Of a DNA stretch of 64,000 nucleotides, positions 53,187 to 62,330 are shown one piece after another. The stretch lies in NCBI RefSeq assembly GCF_001591365.1, contig NZ_BCUT01000002.1, forward strand, positions 620,001 to 684,000, read 5' to 3'. The notes beneath the pieces were generated by a model. It did no database searches, was not told the DNA's origin, and worked only from the letters and a program-made list of their open reading frames with translations. Numbering within the stretch: position 1 is the first letter of the stretch; every line of letters begins with the position of its first letter. The stretch comes from Variovorax paradoxus NBRC 15149 (lineage in GTDB: Bacteria > Pseudomonadota > Gammaproteobacteria > Burkholderiales > Burkholderiaceae_C). The position numbers and the translations under genes are program-made.

Positions 53187-54491
53187 ATGACGGGCCGACG
53201 CCAGCTGCAAGACAAAGTGATCGACCGCACGCACACCCATGCGCTGGGCCTCAACCTGCGGCACCTGCGCGCGTTCACGGCCGTGGCGGCGGCCGGCAGC
53301 ATCGCCCGGGCCGCGGACGAGCAGCTGTTCCGCGTCGCCTCGGGCGTGACGCGCTCCATCTCCGAGCTCGAAGGCGCGCTCGGCCGGCCGCTGTTCGACC
53401 GCGGCCCGCGCGGCATGGCGCTGAACTCCTATGGCGACCTGGTGCTGCTGCGCGCGCGCCGCATCGAGCGCGAGTTCGAGGACGCGCGCGCCCAGCTCGT
53501 CGCGCGCGGCGGCATCGGCGCATCGGCCGACGTGCATTCGCTCTTTGCATCGATCCTCAACGGCCGGCGTCTCGCGGTGATTGCGAGCCTGGTGGAGAAG
53601 CGCAACATGCCGGCCGTCGCGCGCGAGTTCGGCATCACGCAGCCGGCGATCAGCAGCGCGCTGAAGGATCTCGAGGGCGGGCTCGGCGTGGCGCTGCTCG
53701 AGCGCCGGACGCGAGGCCTGGTGCCCACGCCGGCCGGCGAGATCGTGGCCTTCCATTTCAAGCGCGTGCTCGCGGAGCTGCGCCACATCGGCCCCGACAT
53801 CGCGGCCAGCGAAGGCATGCTGCAGGGCAGCGTGAACGTGGGGGCGCTGCCGCTCGGCCGCACGCAGATACTGCCGCAAGCGATCGCCTCGCTGCTGGCG
53901 CGCCATCCGGGGCTGCACGTCGCCACGGTCGAGAGCCCTTACGACGCGCTGGCGGCGTCGCTGCGCAGCGGCGACATCGACTTCATCCTCGGCGCACTGC
54001 GCAGCAGCGCCGACGCGCGCGACCTGCAGCAGGAGGCGCTGTTCGAAGACCGCATCTCGGTGATCGCGCGCGCCGGCCATCCGCTGGCGCGCGCCGCGCG
54101 TGTCGACTTCGATGCGCTGCGTCAGGCGACCTGGGCACTCTCGCGGCAGGGCACGCCTTCGCGCGAGCTGCTCGAGCGCTTTTTTTCGGCCGCGTGCGAA
54201 GCGCCGCCGGTTCCCGCGGTGGAGACCGGTGACCTTGCCGTGCTGCGCGGCCTGCTGCTCGAGAGCGACATGCTGACCGCGATCTCGGCCCACCAGCTGC
54301 GCCACGAGATCCGCAATGCCAGCCTGGTGGTGCTCGACTTTCCGCTCGACGAGACGCGGCGCGAGATCGGCCTCACCCAGCGCCTCGGCGCGTTCCCCTC
54401 GCCCGGTGCGCGCGCGCTGATGCAGGAGATCCGCGCGGTGGTCGCCCGCTCGCCCGACTTCCGGCCCAAGCCCGCGAACCGCCGCCGGTGA
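53187..54491 (+). CDS. LysR-type regulator with two tandem HTH domains
   Basis: A 434-residue protein, about 130 residues longer than a normal LysR regulator. Residues 23-85 form one LysR HTH (LRHLRAFTAVAAAGSIARAA, ending ELEGALGRPLFDR), and residues about 118-188 form a second (AREFGITQPAISSALKDLEG, ending GVALLERRTRGLVPTPAG). The remaining about 240 residues are the periplasmic-binding-like effector domain. It is divergent from the ligJ/ligK unit across 163 bases and is the likely regulator, probably responding to an aromatic acid or ring-cleavage product. The first HTH departs more from consensus than the second. Confidence 0.85.
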   Translation: MTGRRQLQDKVIDRTHTHALGLNLRHLRAFTAVAAAGSIARAADEQLFRVASGVTRSISELEGALGRPLFDRGPRGMALNSYGDLVLLRARRIEREFEDARAQLVARGGIGASADVHSLFASILNGRRLAVIASLVEKRNMPAVAREFGITQPAISSALKDLEGGLGVALLERRTRGLVPTPAGEIVAFHFKRVLAELRHIGPDIAASEGMLQGSVNVGALPLGRTQILPQAIASLLARHPGLHVATVESPYDALAASLRSGDIDFILGALRSSADARDLQQEALFEDRISVIARAGHPLARAARVDFDALRQATWALSRQGTPSRELLERFFSAACEAPPVPAVETGDLAVLRGLLLESDMLTAISAHQLRHEIRNASLVVLDFPLDETRREIGLTQRLGAFPSPGARALMQEIRAVVARSPDFRPKPANRRR

Positions 54492-54512
54492 AGTGGAGGC
54501 GGCCGCCGGCGC

Positions 54513-55385
54513 TCAGCGCCGGGCCAGCAGGTCTGCCAGCTCGGGCACCAGGGCCTCGGGCGCCAGGCCCTGCGCATGCTGCAGGGTCTGCAGCACCGCC
54601 GCCGCAATGTCGCGGTGCGCACCGGCATCGCCCGCCATGGTGTTGTAGTAGCCGAGGTCCTTGCTCGCATTGGCGATCGAGAAGCGCAGGCTCGACGTGT
54701 CCTTGGCCGTGAGGTAGGGCCGCAGCCGCTCCAGCGCCACGCCGCCGCCGCCGCCCTTGGCCAGGATCTCCACGAACATCTCGGGCGCCACGCCATGCTG
54801 GCCGGCGCAGGCCGCCGCCTCGGCGATCAGCGCCACCGTGCCCAGCGAGACGAAGTTGTGCAGCAGCTTCATGCCATGGCCTGCGCCCACCGGGCCCGCG
54901 TGCAGGATGTTCTCGGCAAAGCACGACAGCAGCGGGCGGCATTCCTCGAGCAGGGCCGCATCGCCGCCCACCAGCAGGTTGAGCCGGCCTTCGGCCGCTT
55001 CCTTCGGCGTGCGCGTCATCGGCGTGTCCAGGAAGCGGCTGCCCGCGGCCTGCACGGCCCGGGCCATGCGCAGCGTGGAAGCGGGAATCGCGGTGGAGCA
55101 GTCGATCACGATGCTGCCCGGGCGCAGGCCCTGCAGCACGCCGCCCTCACCCGTGAGCACGGCCTCGACCTGGGGCGAGCCCGTGAGCACGAGGATGACG
55201 ATGTCGGACTGCGCGGCCAGCTCGGCCGCGCGCGTGAAGCTGCGCGCGCCGGCGGCCTTGAGCGCGTCCAGCGGCTGGTTGCCCGGGTGCTCGAGCACCG
55301 CCAGCGGGTAGCCATGCCTGGCGATGTTGCTGGCAATGCCGTGGCCCATCATGCCGATGCCGATCATGCCGATGTTCTTTTTCAA
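54513..55385 (-). CDS. Beta-hydroxyacid dehydrogenase family protein
   Basis: A 290-residue NAD(P)-dependent dehydrogenase of the 3-hydroxyisobutyrate dehydrogenase family: GMIGIGMMGHGIASNI, VIDCSTAIPAST, DTPMTRTPKEAAEGRLNLLVGG and the catalytic Lys in GAGHGMKLLHNFVS. TTG 55385 is the likely start because AGGAGA ends five bases upstream and the Rossmann strand begins there. It stands alone, convergent with the tandem-HTH LysR gene. Candidate substrates are tartronate semialdehyde or other beta-hydroxy acids. Confidence 0.85.
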   Translation of the reverse strand: MKKNIGMIGIGMMGHGIASNIARHGYPLAVLEHPGNQPLDALKAAGARSFTRAAELAAQSDIVILVLTGSPQVEAVLTGEGGVLQGLRPGSIVIDCSTAIPASTLRMARAVQAAGSRFLDTPMTRTPKEAAEGRLNLLVGGDAALLEECRPLLSCFAENILHAGPVGAGHGMKLLHNFVSLGTVALIAEAAACAGQHGVAPEMFVEILAKGGGGGVALERLRPYLTAKDTSSLRFSIANASKDLGYYNTMAGDAGAHRDIAAAVLQTLQHAQGLAPEALVPELADLLARR

Positions 55386-55572
55386 GGGAGTCTCCTGGGT
55401 TGCGATGTGTAGGGGATGCAGGGGCAACCGTCCGAATCGAGGACTGCGTTCCGCCTTGGGTTAGGCTTGCGTCGGCAAGCACCGATCGTGCGACGAAATG
55501 GCTCGGATTGGGATTGGCCTGCAGGCAGGCGCAGCGTACCAAACTCGGCCGCGTACTTCGCCCCGGTGAGCG

Positions 55573-56742
55573 ATGCCCATGAATTACCGACCAAGACCAT
55601 CGAGCCCCCATATGACAAGCCACCCGCAGTCCCATGCCCCGCGGCGTCGCAGCGTGCTCGTGACGGCCGGCGCCGCAGCTGCACTCGCCTGCACGGGACG
55701 GGGATTCGCGGCAACCCCATTCCAATGGACACGAGGCAGTCCGGAGTCCAGCGCAATGGCGCCGGATCTTGCGGCGCGCCTGGACCAGGGCGTGCAAAGC
55801 GGCGAGTTCTCGAATCTGCATGCCGTCTTCATTGCGCGCAAGGGCCGGGTCGAGATGGAGCGCTACTTCGAAGGCCCGGACGAACGCTGGGGTACGCCGC
55901 TGGGCACGGTTGCATTCAACGCCGATACCTTGCATGACCTTCGTTCCGTCAGCAAGAGCATCGTGGGCTTGCTCTACGGCATCGCACTCGCCGAAGGCAA
56001 GGTTCCCGCGCTCGATGCGCCGCTGCTGGATGCCTTTCCCGCCTACCTTGACCTGGCCCGCGACGAACGCAGGCGTGCGATCCGCATCTCCCATGCCCTC
56101 GCGATGACGATGGGCCTGGAGTGGAACGAGGACCTGCCCTACAGCGATCCGCGCAACAGCGAAATTTCGATGGAGCGCAGCAAGGATCGCTACCGCTATG
56201 TGCTGGAACGCCCCATCGTCGCCAACCCGGGCGAGCGGTGGCGCTACTCGGGCGGCGCAACGGCCCTGCTGGGCCATCTCATCGCCAAGGGCGCGGGCGT
56301 GCCGCTGCTGGACTACGCACGCGACAGGCTGTTCTCGCCCATGGGCATCGAGAAGGTCGAGTGGACCCGTGGTTTCAATGGAGAGGCGGCCGCGGCATCG
56401 GGGCTGTGCATGCGCGCGCCGGATCTGGCTCGCGTTGGCCAGCTGCTGCTCCAGCGCGGCGAGTGGAACGGCCGGGCGCTGGTTCCGAAGGATTGGATTT
56501 CCGAGTCGCTGACGCCGCGCGCCGACGCTTTCGAAGGCCTCCGGTATGGCTACCACTGGTATGTGATCCAGCGCCAGGATGGCTCGCCAGCCTACATGGC
56601 GATCGGACTCGGAGGCCAGCGGCTGGTCGTCATTCCTGCGCTCGAGCTGGTGTATGTCATTTTCATGGGCAACTATTACCGCGAAGACCAGCTCAAGCCG
56701 CTCTTCGCGGTGCAGAAGCTGATCCACGCGTCGCTGCGCTGA
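55573..56742 (+). CDS. Exported serine hydrolase (class C beta-lactamase fold)
   Basis: A 389-residue protein. The N-terminus has APRRRSVLVTAGAAAAL, a twin-arginine-like signal. The SxxK motif is SVSK (125-128), the second motif is YSG in WRYSGGA, and the third motif region is GLGGQ, as in esterase-type members (EstB-like) rather than true beta-lactamases. ATG 55573 or 55612 are both possible starts. It is probably a periplasmic esterase or peptidase. It stands alone and is convergent with a LysR gene. Confidence 0.82.
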   Translation: MPMNYRPRPSSPHMTSHPQSHAPRRRSVLVTAGAAAALACTGRGFAATPFQWTRGSPESSAMAPDLAARLDQGVQSGEFSNLHAVFIARKGRVEMERYFEGPDERWGTPLGTVAFNADTLHDLRSVSKSIVGLLYGIALAEGKVPALDAPLLDAFPAYLDLARDERRRAIRISHALAMTMGLEWNEDLPYSDPRNSEISMERSKDRYRYVLERPIVANPGERWRYSGGATALLGHLIAKGAGVPLLDYARDRLFSPMGIEKVEWTRGFNGEAAAASGLCMRAPDLARVGQLLLQRGEWNGRALVPKDWISESLTPRADAFEGLRYGYHWYVIQRQDGSPAYMAIGLGGQRLVVIPALELVYVIFMGNYYREDQLKPLFAVQKLIHASLR

Positions 56743-56754
56743 AGAACACAGCAA

Positions 56755-56767
56755 GCCCCGGCGGGGC
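56755..56767. terminator. Short hairpin between convergent genes
   Basis: GCCCC-GGC-GGGGC lies between the serine hydrolase stop and the convergent LysR stop. There is no T-run, so it would be at most a weak bidirectional terminator. Confidence 0.35.
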
Positions 56768-56769
56768 GG

Positions 56770-57684
56770 TCACCCCGTTCGCCTGGGCGGCGGCGCCCGG
56801 TACCTCAAGGCTTCGATGACCAGGGCGAGCGCCGGGGAAAGCTGGCGGCGATGGGCGTAGTAGAGGTGGTAGCCCGGGAAGGCCGGCCACCAGTCCTGCA
56901 GGACCGGAACGAGCCGCCCCTCCTCGATGTGCTGTTCCATGATGTCGAAGGGCACGTAGGCAAAGCCCATGCCGTCCAGTGCCGCGCGCAGCATCAGGAA
57001 GGTGTTGTTGAACACCGTCTGGCCTTGCACCCGCACGCTGACCTGCTTCCTTCCCTTCTCGAAATCCCAGGCGTACAGGCCGCCGTGCGTCGGCAGCCGC
57101 AGGTTCACGCAGCGGTGCGCCGTGAGGTCCGCGGGTTTCACCGGCACGGGCTTGCCCGCGAGGTATTCCGGGGAGGCCGCCACCGCCATCCTCAGCGCCG
57201 GTGCGATCGGCACCGCCACCATGTCCTTGTCGACGCGGTTTCCCACCCGCACGCCGGCATCGAACCTTTCGGCGGCGATGTCGGTGAAGCCGTAGTCGAC
57301 GCTGAACTCCACCTGGATGTCCGGATGCTGCTTGAGCAGCGGCAGGAGCCTGGGCCACAGCACCGTGGCAACCGCATGGTCATGCGTGGTGATGCGGACC
57401 GTGCCGGCCGGCTTGTCGCGCATTGCGGAAAGCGATTCGAGCTCCCGCTCGATGTCCTGCAACCGTGGGGCCAGCGTATGGAGGAGCCGGGCGCCTGCGT
57501 CGGTCACGGAGACGCTGCGCGTGGTGCGGGTCAGGAGGCGCACGCCCAGGCGCGCCTCCAGCGCCAGCATCGAATGGCTGAGCGCCGAGCGCGACACGCC
57601 CATCTGGGCGGCGGCACGGGTGAAGCTGCGTTCCCGGGCAACCACCACGAAGGCCTGGAGATCGTTCAGGTTTTCTTTTGCCAT
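56770..57684 (-). CDS. LysR-family transcriptional regulator
   Basis: A 304-residue regulator with the usual N-terminal HTH (LQAFVVVARERSFTRAAAQM, VSRSALSHSMLALEARLG) and effector domain, resembling the CrgA/AaeR-like group that often controls an adjacent divergent oxidoreductase or cupin gene. ATG 57684 begins the HTH. It is divergent from the cupin/carboxymuconolactone decarboxylase pair across 135 bases and probably controls it. Confidence 0.86.
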   Translation of the reverse strand: MAKENLNDLQAFVVVARERSFTRAAAQMGVSRSALSHSMLALEARLGVRLLTRTTRSVSVTDAGARLLHTLAPRLQDIERELESLSAMRDKPAGTVRITTHDHAVATVLWPRLLPLLKQHPDIQVEFSVDYGFTDIAAERFDAGVRVGNRVDKDMVAVPIAPALRMAVAASPEYLAGKPVPVKPADLTAHRCVNLRLPTHGGLYAWDFEKGRKQVSVRVQGQTVFNNTFLMLRAALDGMGFAYVPFDIMEQHIEEGRLVPVLQDWWPAFPGYHLYYAHRRQLSPALALVIEALRYRAPPPRRTG

Positions 57685-57819
57685 TGGTGAGCTGCATTCA
57701 CATAAGCATCCCGATTTTGCTTCCTTCTCAACCGCGCGTGGCGTCCATAGAGTTAAGGCGTTCGCGTCGCGCTCATAGGCGGCGCACTCTTGCCATCGAC
57801 GACCAGGAATTGACCCACC

Positions 57820-58311
57820 ATGTGCACCCGACCCTTGAAGGCCGCGCTCTACCTTGCGGCCCTGAACTCCATCGGCGCAGGCGCCGAACCCGCCCCGGCA
57901 CCGGGGGCGGCCCAGCAGATCGCGAGGGCCGGCAGCCAACCTTCGGCAGCCGGCCCTGCCGAATACTTCACCGGCCGCGTCCGCGTCGACCCGCTCTGGC
58001 CCGCCACCGAAACCCTCAATGCCTCCGGCGGCCTCGTGACCTTCGAGCCCGGCGCGCGCTCCGCGTGGCACACCCACCCGGCGGGGCAGCGCCTGGTGGT
58101 GCAGTCGGGCGTCGGCCTGACCCAGGAGTGGGGCCAACCCGTGCAGGAAATCCGCCCCGGCGACGTCGTCTGGTGCCCTCCGGGCGTCAAGCACTGGCAT
58201 GGCGCCGCTCCGTTCACGGCACTGGTCCACCTGGCCGTCACCGGCACCGTGGACGGCAGGAACGTCGAATGGATGGAGAAGGTCAGCGATGAGCAATACA
58301 GCCAGCGCTAG
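57820..58311 (+). CDS. Cupin-domain protein with possible signal peptide
   Basis: A 163-residue protein with a short hydrophobic N-terminus (about residues 7-22), then a Pro/Ala-rich linker and a single cupin domain. The metal ligands are His84 and His86 ([10 protein letters not shown]) and His125 (GVKHWHG); the usual Glu is replaced by Gln90. This resembles the small cupins fused to or paired with carboxymuconolactone decarboxylases. The next gene starts inside its last eight codons, so the two are translationally linked. Confidence 0.82.
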   Translation: MCTRPLKAALYLAALNSIGAGAEPAPAPGAAQQIARAGSQPSAAGPAEYFTGRVRVDPLWPATETLNASGGLVTFEPGARSAWHTHPAGQRLVVQSGVGLTQEWGQPVQEIRPGDVVWCPPGVKHWHGAAPFTALVHLAVTGTVDGRNVEWMEKVSDEQYSQR

Positions 58312-59068
58312 GCATGGCAGCAAGGCGGGCGCGCTGGCCTTGGCGCTGTGCCTGGCCGCCGCGCCGTGCCATGCCGGCACCGCGCTCCAGGAGTCCACGA
58401 ACATGAACACCACACGCACCGCATCCGAAACACTTTCGCTTCGCCAGCAATCCATCATCCCGATTGCGGCGTTCGCAGCGGCGGGCGACATCGCCCGCCT
58501 GAACACGGCGCTCGAGCAGGGGCTCGATGCCGGCCTCGCCATCAACGAGGCGAAGGAGATCCTGGTGCAGGCGTATGCCTATGCCGGATTCCCGCGCAGC
58601 CTCAATGCGCTGGGCGAACTGATGAAGGTCGTGGAAGCCCGCAAGCAGCGCGGTGCCCAGGACAAGCAGGGCCAGCTGCCCTCGCGCCCCATTCCGAAGG
58701 GCGACGCACTGCTGGCGGCCGGCACGGTCAACCAGACGAAGCTCGCCGGTGGCCCGGTCAAGGGCGCATTGTTCGATTTCGCGCCGGCCATCGACGAATA
58801 CCTGAAGACGCACCTCTTCGGCGATGTGTTCGAGCGCGACAACCTCGACTGGCCGAGCCGCGAGCTGGCGACGGTCGGCATGCTGTCGGCGCTTGCGGGC
58901 GCCGAATCCCAGCTTCAATCCCACATGCGCATCAGCATGAACGTGGGCATCACCGCGGCCCAGCTCGACCAGCTGGCGCAGGTGCTTGCACAGCGCGTGG
59001 ATGCGGAGACGGGCCGCAGGGCTCGCGAGGCGCTGGCGCGCCAGCTGGCCACGCGCGTTGGAGGCTGA
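58289..59068 (+). CDS. Carboxymuconolactone decarboxylase family protein, exported
   Basis: A 259-residue protein with a signal peptide ([16 protein letters not shown], about residues 15-30) from ATG 58289, followed by two CMD-like helical repeats: [20 protein letters not shown] with [20 protein letters not shown], and [20 protein letters not shown] with [15 protein letters not shown]. The AhpD-type CxxC pair is missing, so it is not a peroxidase of that kind. It overlaps the cupin gene by 23 bases. Both proteins probably act on one secreted or imported compound in the periplasm. Confidence 0.8.
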   Translation: MSNTASARHGSKAGALALALCLAAAPCHAGTALQESTNMNTTRTASETLSLRQQSIIPIAAFAAAGDIARLNTALEQGLDAGLAINEAKEILVQAYAYAGFPRSLNALGELMKVVEARKQRGAQDKQGQLPSRPIPKGDALLAAGTVNQTKLAGGPVKGALFDFAPAIDEYLKTHLFGDVFERDNLDWPSRELATVGMLSALAGAESQLQSHMRISMNVGITAAQLDQLAQVLAQRVDAETGRRAREALARQLATRVGG

Positions 59069-59192
59069 AGCGGGACTCGATGCGACCGCACCATTGCCTG
59101 CATCAGGCGTCACCGCGGCGGCGCCGCAGCCGGCGGGCGGCTTGGATGCCGAGATTGGTCCGATCGAATCCGGCCATCAAGCTCTCAGGCCC

Positions 59193-60170
59193 TCACTCCG
59201 CCTGGATCCCCGCCTCCTTCACCACCCTGCCCCACTTGGCAAGATCGGACTTGATCAGTGCCGCGTAATCCTGCGGCGTGCCGCCCTGTACCTCGATGCC
59301 GGCGGCCTCCAGCTTGGACCGCACGTCGGGCAGCTTGAGCGCCGCGTTGATCTCGGCGTTCAGCTTGGCGACGACGGCCTTGGGCGTGCCGGCCGGTGCC
59401 AGGAAGCCGCCGTTCGTGTTGGCGTCGTAGCCCTTCAATCCCTGCTCGTCCGCGGTCGGCACGTCGGGCAGCGAGCTTGTCCGCTTGCGCGTCGAGACTG
59501 CCACGGCGCGCACGTTGCCGGCCTTCACCTGCGGCTGGATGGCACTGATGGTGTCGATGAAGAGCGCGGTGCGTCCGGCCAGCAGGTCCGGGTGCGCGGC
59601 GGACGAACCCTTGTAGGGCACCAGCAGCATCGGTGCGCCGCTGGCCATGCGGAACATCTCGGCCGCCATTTCCTGCGCGCTGCCGCGGCCGGAGGTGGCA
59701 ACCTTGGCCTCGTCCGGATGGGCCTTCATCCACGCCACCAGCTCCGGCAGCGTCCTGGCCGGAAGCTGCGGGTAGATGGCAAACACCAGTGGAACCTCGT
59801 GGCTGTAGACGATGGGCTCGAAGCTTTTTTCCGGATCCCAGCCGAGGTTCCTGAACAGGAACTTGTTGATGTTGTGGCTGCCGCCGACGATGCCGATGGT
59901 GTAGCCGTCGGGCGCCGACTTGGCGAGCACGTCGGTGCCCAGGTTGTTGGAAGCGCCGGGCCGGTTGTCGACGATCACCGGCTGGCCCATCGACACCGCG
60001 AGCTTGTCGCCGACGACGCGGGCAATGGTGTCGATCGCGCCGCCCGGCGGCGCGGGCACGACGATCTTGATGGCGCGCGCCGGATAGGCCGCATCGGCCG
60101 ATGCGGCGATCGGCATTGCCGCGAGCGACGCCGAGACGGCAAGGATCTTGGCCAGGGATGTGAGCTGCAT
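59193..60170 (-). CDS. Bug/TctC-family periplasmic solute-binding protein
   Basis: A 325-residue Bug protein with a signal peptide ending AASADA. Landmarks: IKIVVPAPPGGAIDTIARVV, APDGYTIGIV and LVPYKGSSAAHPD. It has PAPPGG at the ligand loop where the neighbour at 60233 has PFPPGG. It lies 62 bases after that second Bug gene on the same strand. The 124-base gap to the convergent CMD gene contains only GC-rich sequence without a recognisable gene. Confidence 0.88.
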   Translation of the reverse strand: MQLTSLAKILAVSASLAAMPIAASADAAYPARAIKIVVPAPPGGAIDTIARVVGDKLAVSMGQPVIVDNRPGASNNLGTDVLAKSAPDGYTIGIVGGSHNINKFLFRNLGWDPEKSFEPIVYSHEVPLVFAIYPQLPARTLPELVAWMKAHPDEAKVATSGRGSAQEMAAEMFRMASGAPMLLVPYKGSSAAHPDLLAGRTALFIDTISAIQPQVKAGNVRAVAVSTRKRTSSLPDVPTADEQGLKGYDANTNGGFLAPAGTPKAVVAKLNAEINAALKLPDVRSKLEAAGIEVQGGTPQDYAALIKSDLAKWGRVVKEAGIQAE

Positions 60171-60232
60171 GGATGTCTCCTCTTGGGGGTGGGTCTGTGT
60201 CTCTTTCGAAAGGAAAGCCCGGCTCGCCGCGC

Positions 60233-61216
60233 TCACTCGATCGTGATCTTGCGGCTGCGGATGATCTGGGCGTAGCGGCGCTTGTCGTCGTCGATCAGCC
60301 GCGCGAACTCCTGCGGCGATGTGGCGCGCGGCACGCCGCCCAGCCCCACGAAGCGCGCCTTGACCGATTCGTCGGCCAGCACGGCGCGCAGGTCGGCGGC
60401 GATCTTCTCCACCACCTCGGGCGGCGTGCCCGCCGGTGCGAGCAGGCCGATCCAGGAGATCGCGTTGAAGCCGGGCGCCACGCTTTCGGCGAGCGTGGGC
60501 ACCTCGGGAAACGCCGGCACGCGCTTGTCGCCGGTCACGGCCAGCGCACGCAGCTTGCCCGCCTTGATGTGGCCGGAGGCCTCGAGCACGGTCATGAACG
60601 ACAGCTGCACATGGCCCGCGAGCAGGTCGGCGATGGCCGGCCCGCCGCCGCGGTAGGGCACATGCAGGATGAAGGCACCGGTCTGGTCCTTGAACATCTC
60701 GGCCGCCAGGTGCGGTGCGCCGCCGGCGCCCGAGCTGCTGTAGCTCATCTGGCCCGGCCTGGCCTTGGCCAGCGCCACGAATTCGGCCGCCGTCTTCGCC
60801 GGGACCGCTGGATTCACCATCATCGCCAGCGGCAGTTCGGCCACCAACGAGACGGGCGCAAAGGCCTTGTCGGCGTCGTAGGGCAGCTTGGGATACAGCA
60901 GCGGATTGATCGCCTGCGTCCCGATGTTGCCCAGCAGCAGCGTGTAGCCGTCCGGCCTGGACTTGGCGACGAAGTCGGCGCCGATCTGCCCGGCGGCGCC
61001 ACCCTTGTTCTCCACGATCACGGGCTGGCCCCAGCGCCGGCCCAACTGCTCGGCGATGACGCGGCCGCCGGTGTCCGTCCCGCCGCCCGGCGGGAACGGC
61101 ACCACCAGCGTGACGGGGCGCGAAGGAAAAGTCTGCGCGAAGCCAGGCGCCTGGATGGCGCAGAGGGCAAGGGCCAGGGGAATGGCAAGGCGTCGAATGA
61201 ACAAGGGTGTCTCCAT
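60233..61216 (-). CDS. Bug/TctC-family periplasmic solute-binding protein
   Basis: A 327-residue Bug protein with a signal peptide ending APGFAQ. Landmarks: TLVVPFPPGGGTDTGGRVI, RPDGYTLLLG and HVPYRGGGPAIAD. It lies between the D-2-hydroxyacid dehydrogenase gene and the other Bug gene in one minus-strand unit. Two Bugs in tandem suggest two related ligands or a binding and a sensing role. Confidence 0.88.
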   Translation of the reverse strand: METPLFIRRLAIPLALALCAIQAPGFAQTFPSRPVTLVVPFPPGGGTDTGGRVIAEQLGRRWGQPVIVENKGGAAGQIGADFVAKSRPDGYTLLLGNIGTQAINPLLYPKLPYDADKAFAPVSLVAELPLAMMVNPAVPAKTAAEFVALAKARPGQMSYSSSGAGGAPHLAAEMFKDQTGAFILHVPYRGGGPAIADLLAGHVQLSFMTVLEASGHIKAGKLRALAVTGDKRVPAFPEVPTLAESVAPGFNAISWIGLLAPAGTPPEVVEKIAADLRAVLADESVKARFVGLGGVPRATSPQEFARLIDDDKRRYAQIIRSRKITIE

Positions 61217-61264
61217 TTATAGGTTTTGATGCGCGGCCGCTGCGCCGCGAAGGCGGACGGATGC

Positions 61265-62218
61265 TCAGGTGGTCAGGCTCATGGCCGGCCGCTCGCCGGC
61301 CAGGGCCTGGGCAACGCTGGCCAGCACCATCTCGGCCATGGCGGTGCGGGTCTCCCAGGTGGCGCTGGCGCGGTGGGCCTGCAGCGTCGTGCGCTCGGAC
61401 TGGCGCAGCGCCAGCGGCACGCGCGGCTCGTCGACGAACACGTCCAGCCCCGCACCTGCAATGCGGCCGTCGACCAGCGCCTGTGTGAGGTCGGCTTCGT
61501 TCACGAGCCGGCCGCGCGCGACGTTGACCAGGAAGCCGCGCGGCCCCAGCGCGTCGAGCACGGCCGCGTCGACGATGCCTTCGGCCTGGTCCGCGGCGGC
61601 GCACAGCACCAGCGCATCCGATTCGCGCGCCAGGTCCACCAGGCTCGGCATGAAGCTGTAGGCAACATCGTCCATCGGGCGCAGGTCGGTGTAGCGGATG
61701 GGGCCACCGAAGGCAGCCGCCCGCACCGCCACGGCGCGGCCCACCCGCCCCATTCCGACGATGCCGATGCGCATGCCGCTGAAGCGGCGGGCAAGCGGAA
61801 TGGCGCCGGGCTGGGGGTGGCGCTCCCACTGGCCGTCCCGCACGAAGCGGTCGCCCGCGCACAGGTTGCGGCAGGCCGCGATCAGCAAGCCGATGGCGAG
61901 GTCGGCCACGTCTTCGGTGAGCGCGCCCAGCGTTGCGGTGACGGGCAGGCCGCGCTCCCGGCAGTACGCCAGGTCCACGGCGTCGGTGCCCACGCCATTG
62001 ACGGCCACCACCTTGAGGCTGGGCAGCTGCTCGAGCATGGCGCGCGAAATGCCGGTGTGCCCACCGGTGATCACGGCGTCGATCGATGCACCGTGTTCAC
62101 GCAGCCAGCCCTCAGGATCGGGCAGCTCGAAGTGCTTGTGCACGGCGTAGAGCGAGGCGAGCTTGTCGTTGACTGCGGGGATCAGGATCGGATTGAGTTG
62201 AAGGACTTGGGGTTTCAT
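61265..62218 (-). CDS. D-2-hydroxyacid dehydrogenase (glyoxylate/hydroxypyruvate reductase type)
   Basis: A 317-residue NAD(P)-dependent dehydrogenase. The dinucleotide loop is GMGRVG (155-160) and the catalytic triad is Arg235 (NVARG), Glu264 (DVFVDEP) and His282 (QAHRASAT). NAVNGVGTD near residue 75 is close to the substrate loop of glyoxylate/hydroxypyruvate reductases. It is divergent from the HTH-citrate synthase fusion and first of a unit with two Bug genes. Likely substrates are glyoxylate, hydroxypyruvate or a related 2-oxo acid. Confidence 0.85.
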   Translation of the reverse strand: MKPQVLQLNPILIPAVNDKLASLYAVHKHFELPDPEGWLREHGASIDAVITGGHTGISRAMLEQLPSLKVVAVNGVGTDAVDLAYCRERGLPVTATLGALTEDVADLAIGLLIAACRNLCAGDRFVRDGQWERHPQPGAIPLARRFSGMRIGIVGMGRVGRAVAVRAAAFGGPIRYTDLRPMDDVAYSFMPSLVDLARESDALVLCAAADQAEGIVDAAVLDALGPRGFLVNVARGRLVNEADLTQALVDGRIAGAGLDVFVDEPRVPLALRQSERTTLQAHRASATWETRTAMAEMVLASVAQALAGERPAMSLTT

Positions 62219-62266
62219 ATCGCTGTTCGGGAACGCTCTTCACGGAGCCGGGCCTATGCTATGAAT

Positions 62267-62301
62267 AGATTGACATACTGGTCAATCTTGATACATATAA
62301 T
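62267..62301 (+). promoter_or_regulatory. Promoter and inverted repeat between divergent genes
   Basis: AGATTGAC (62267-62274) and GTCAATCT (62281-62288) form a perfect 8-base inverted repeat with a 6-base spacer. TTGACA (62270-62275) and TATAAT (62296-62301) match both promoter consensus hexamers exactly, but are 20 bases apart, longer than the optimal 17. MerR-family activators act on such stretched promoters by binding the palindrome in the spacer. The HTH protein encoded immediately downstream has a MerR-like domain and is the natural candidate. Confidence 0.65.
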
Positions 62302-62330
62302 CAATAGAAACTGACTCTCACGACCCGCCC

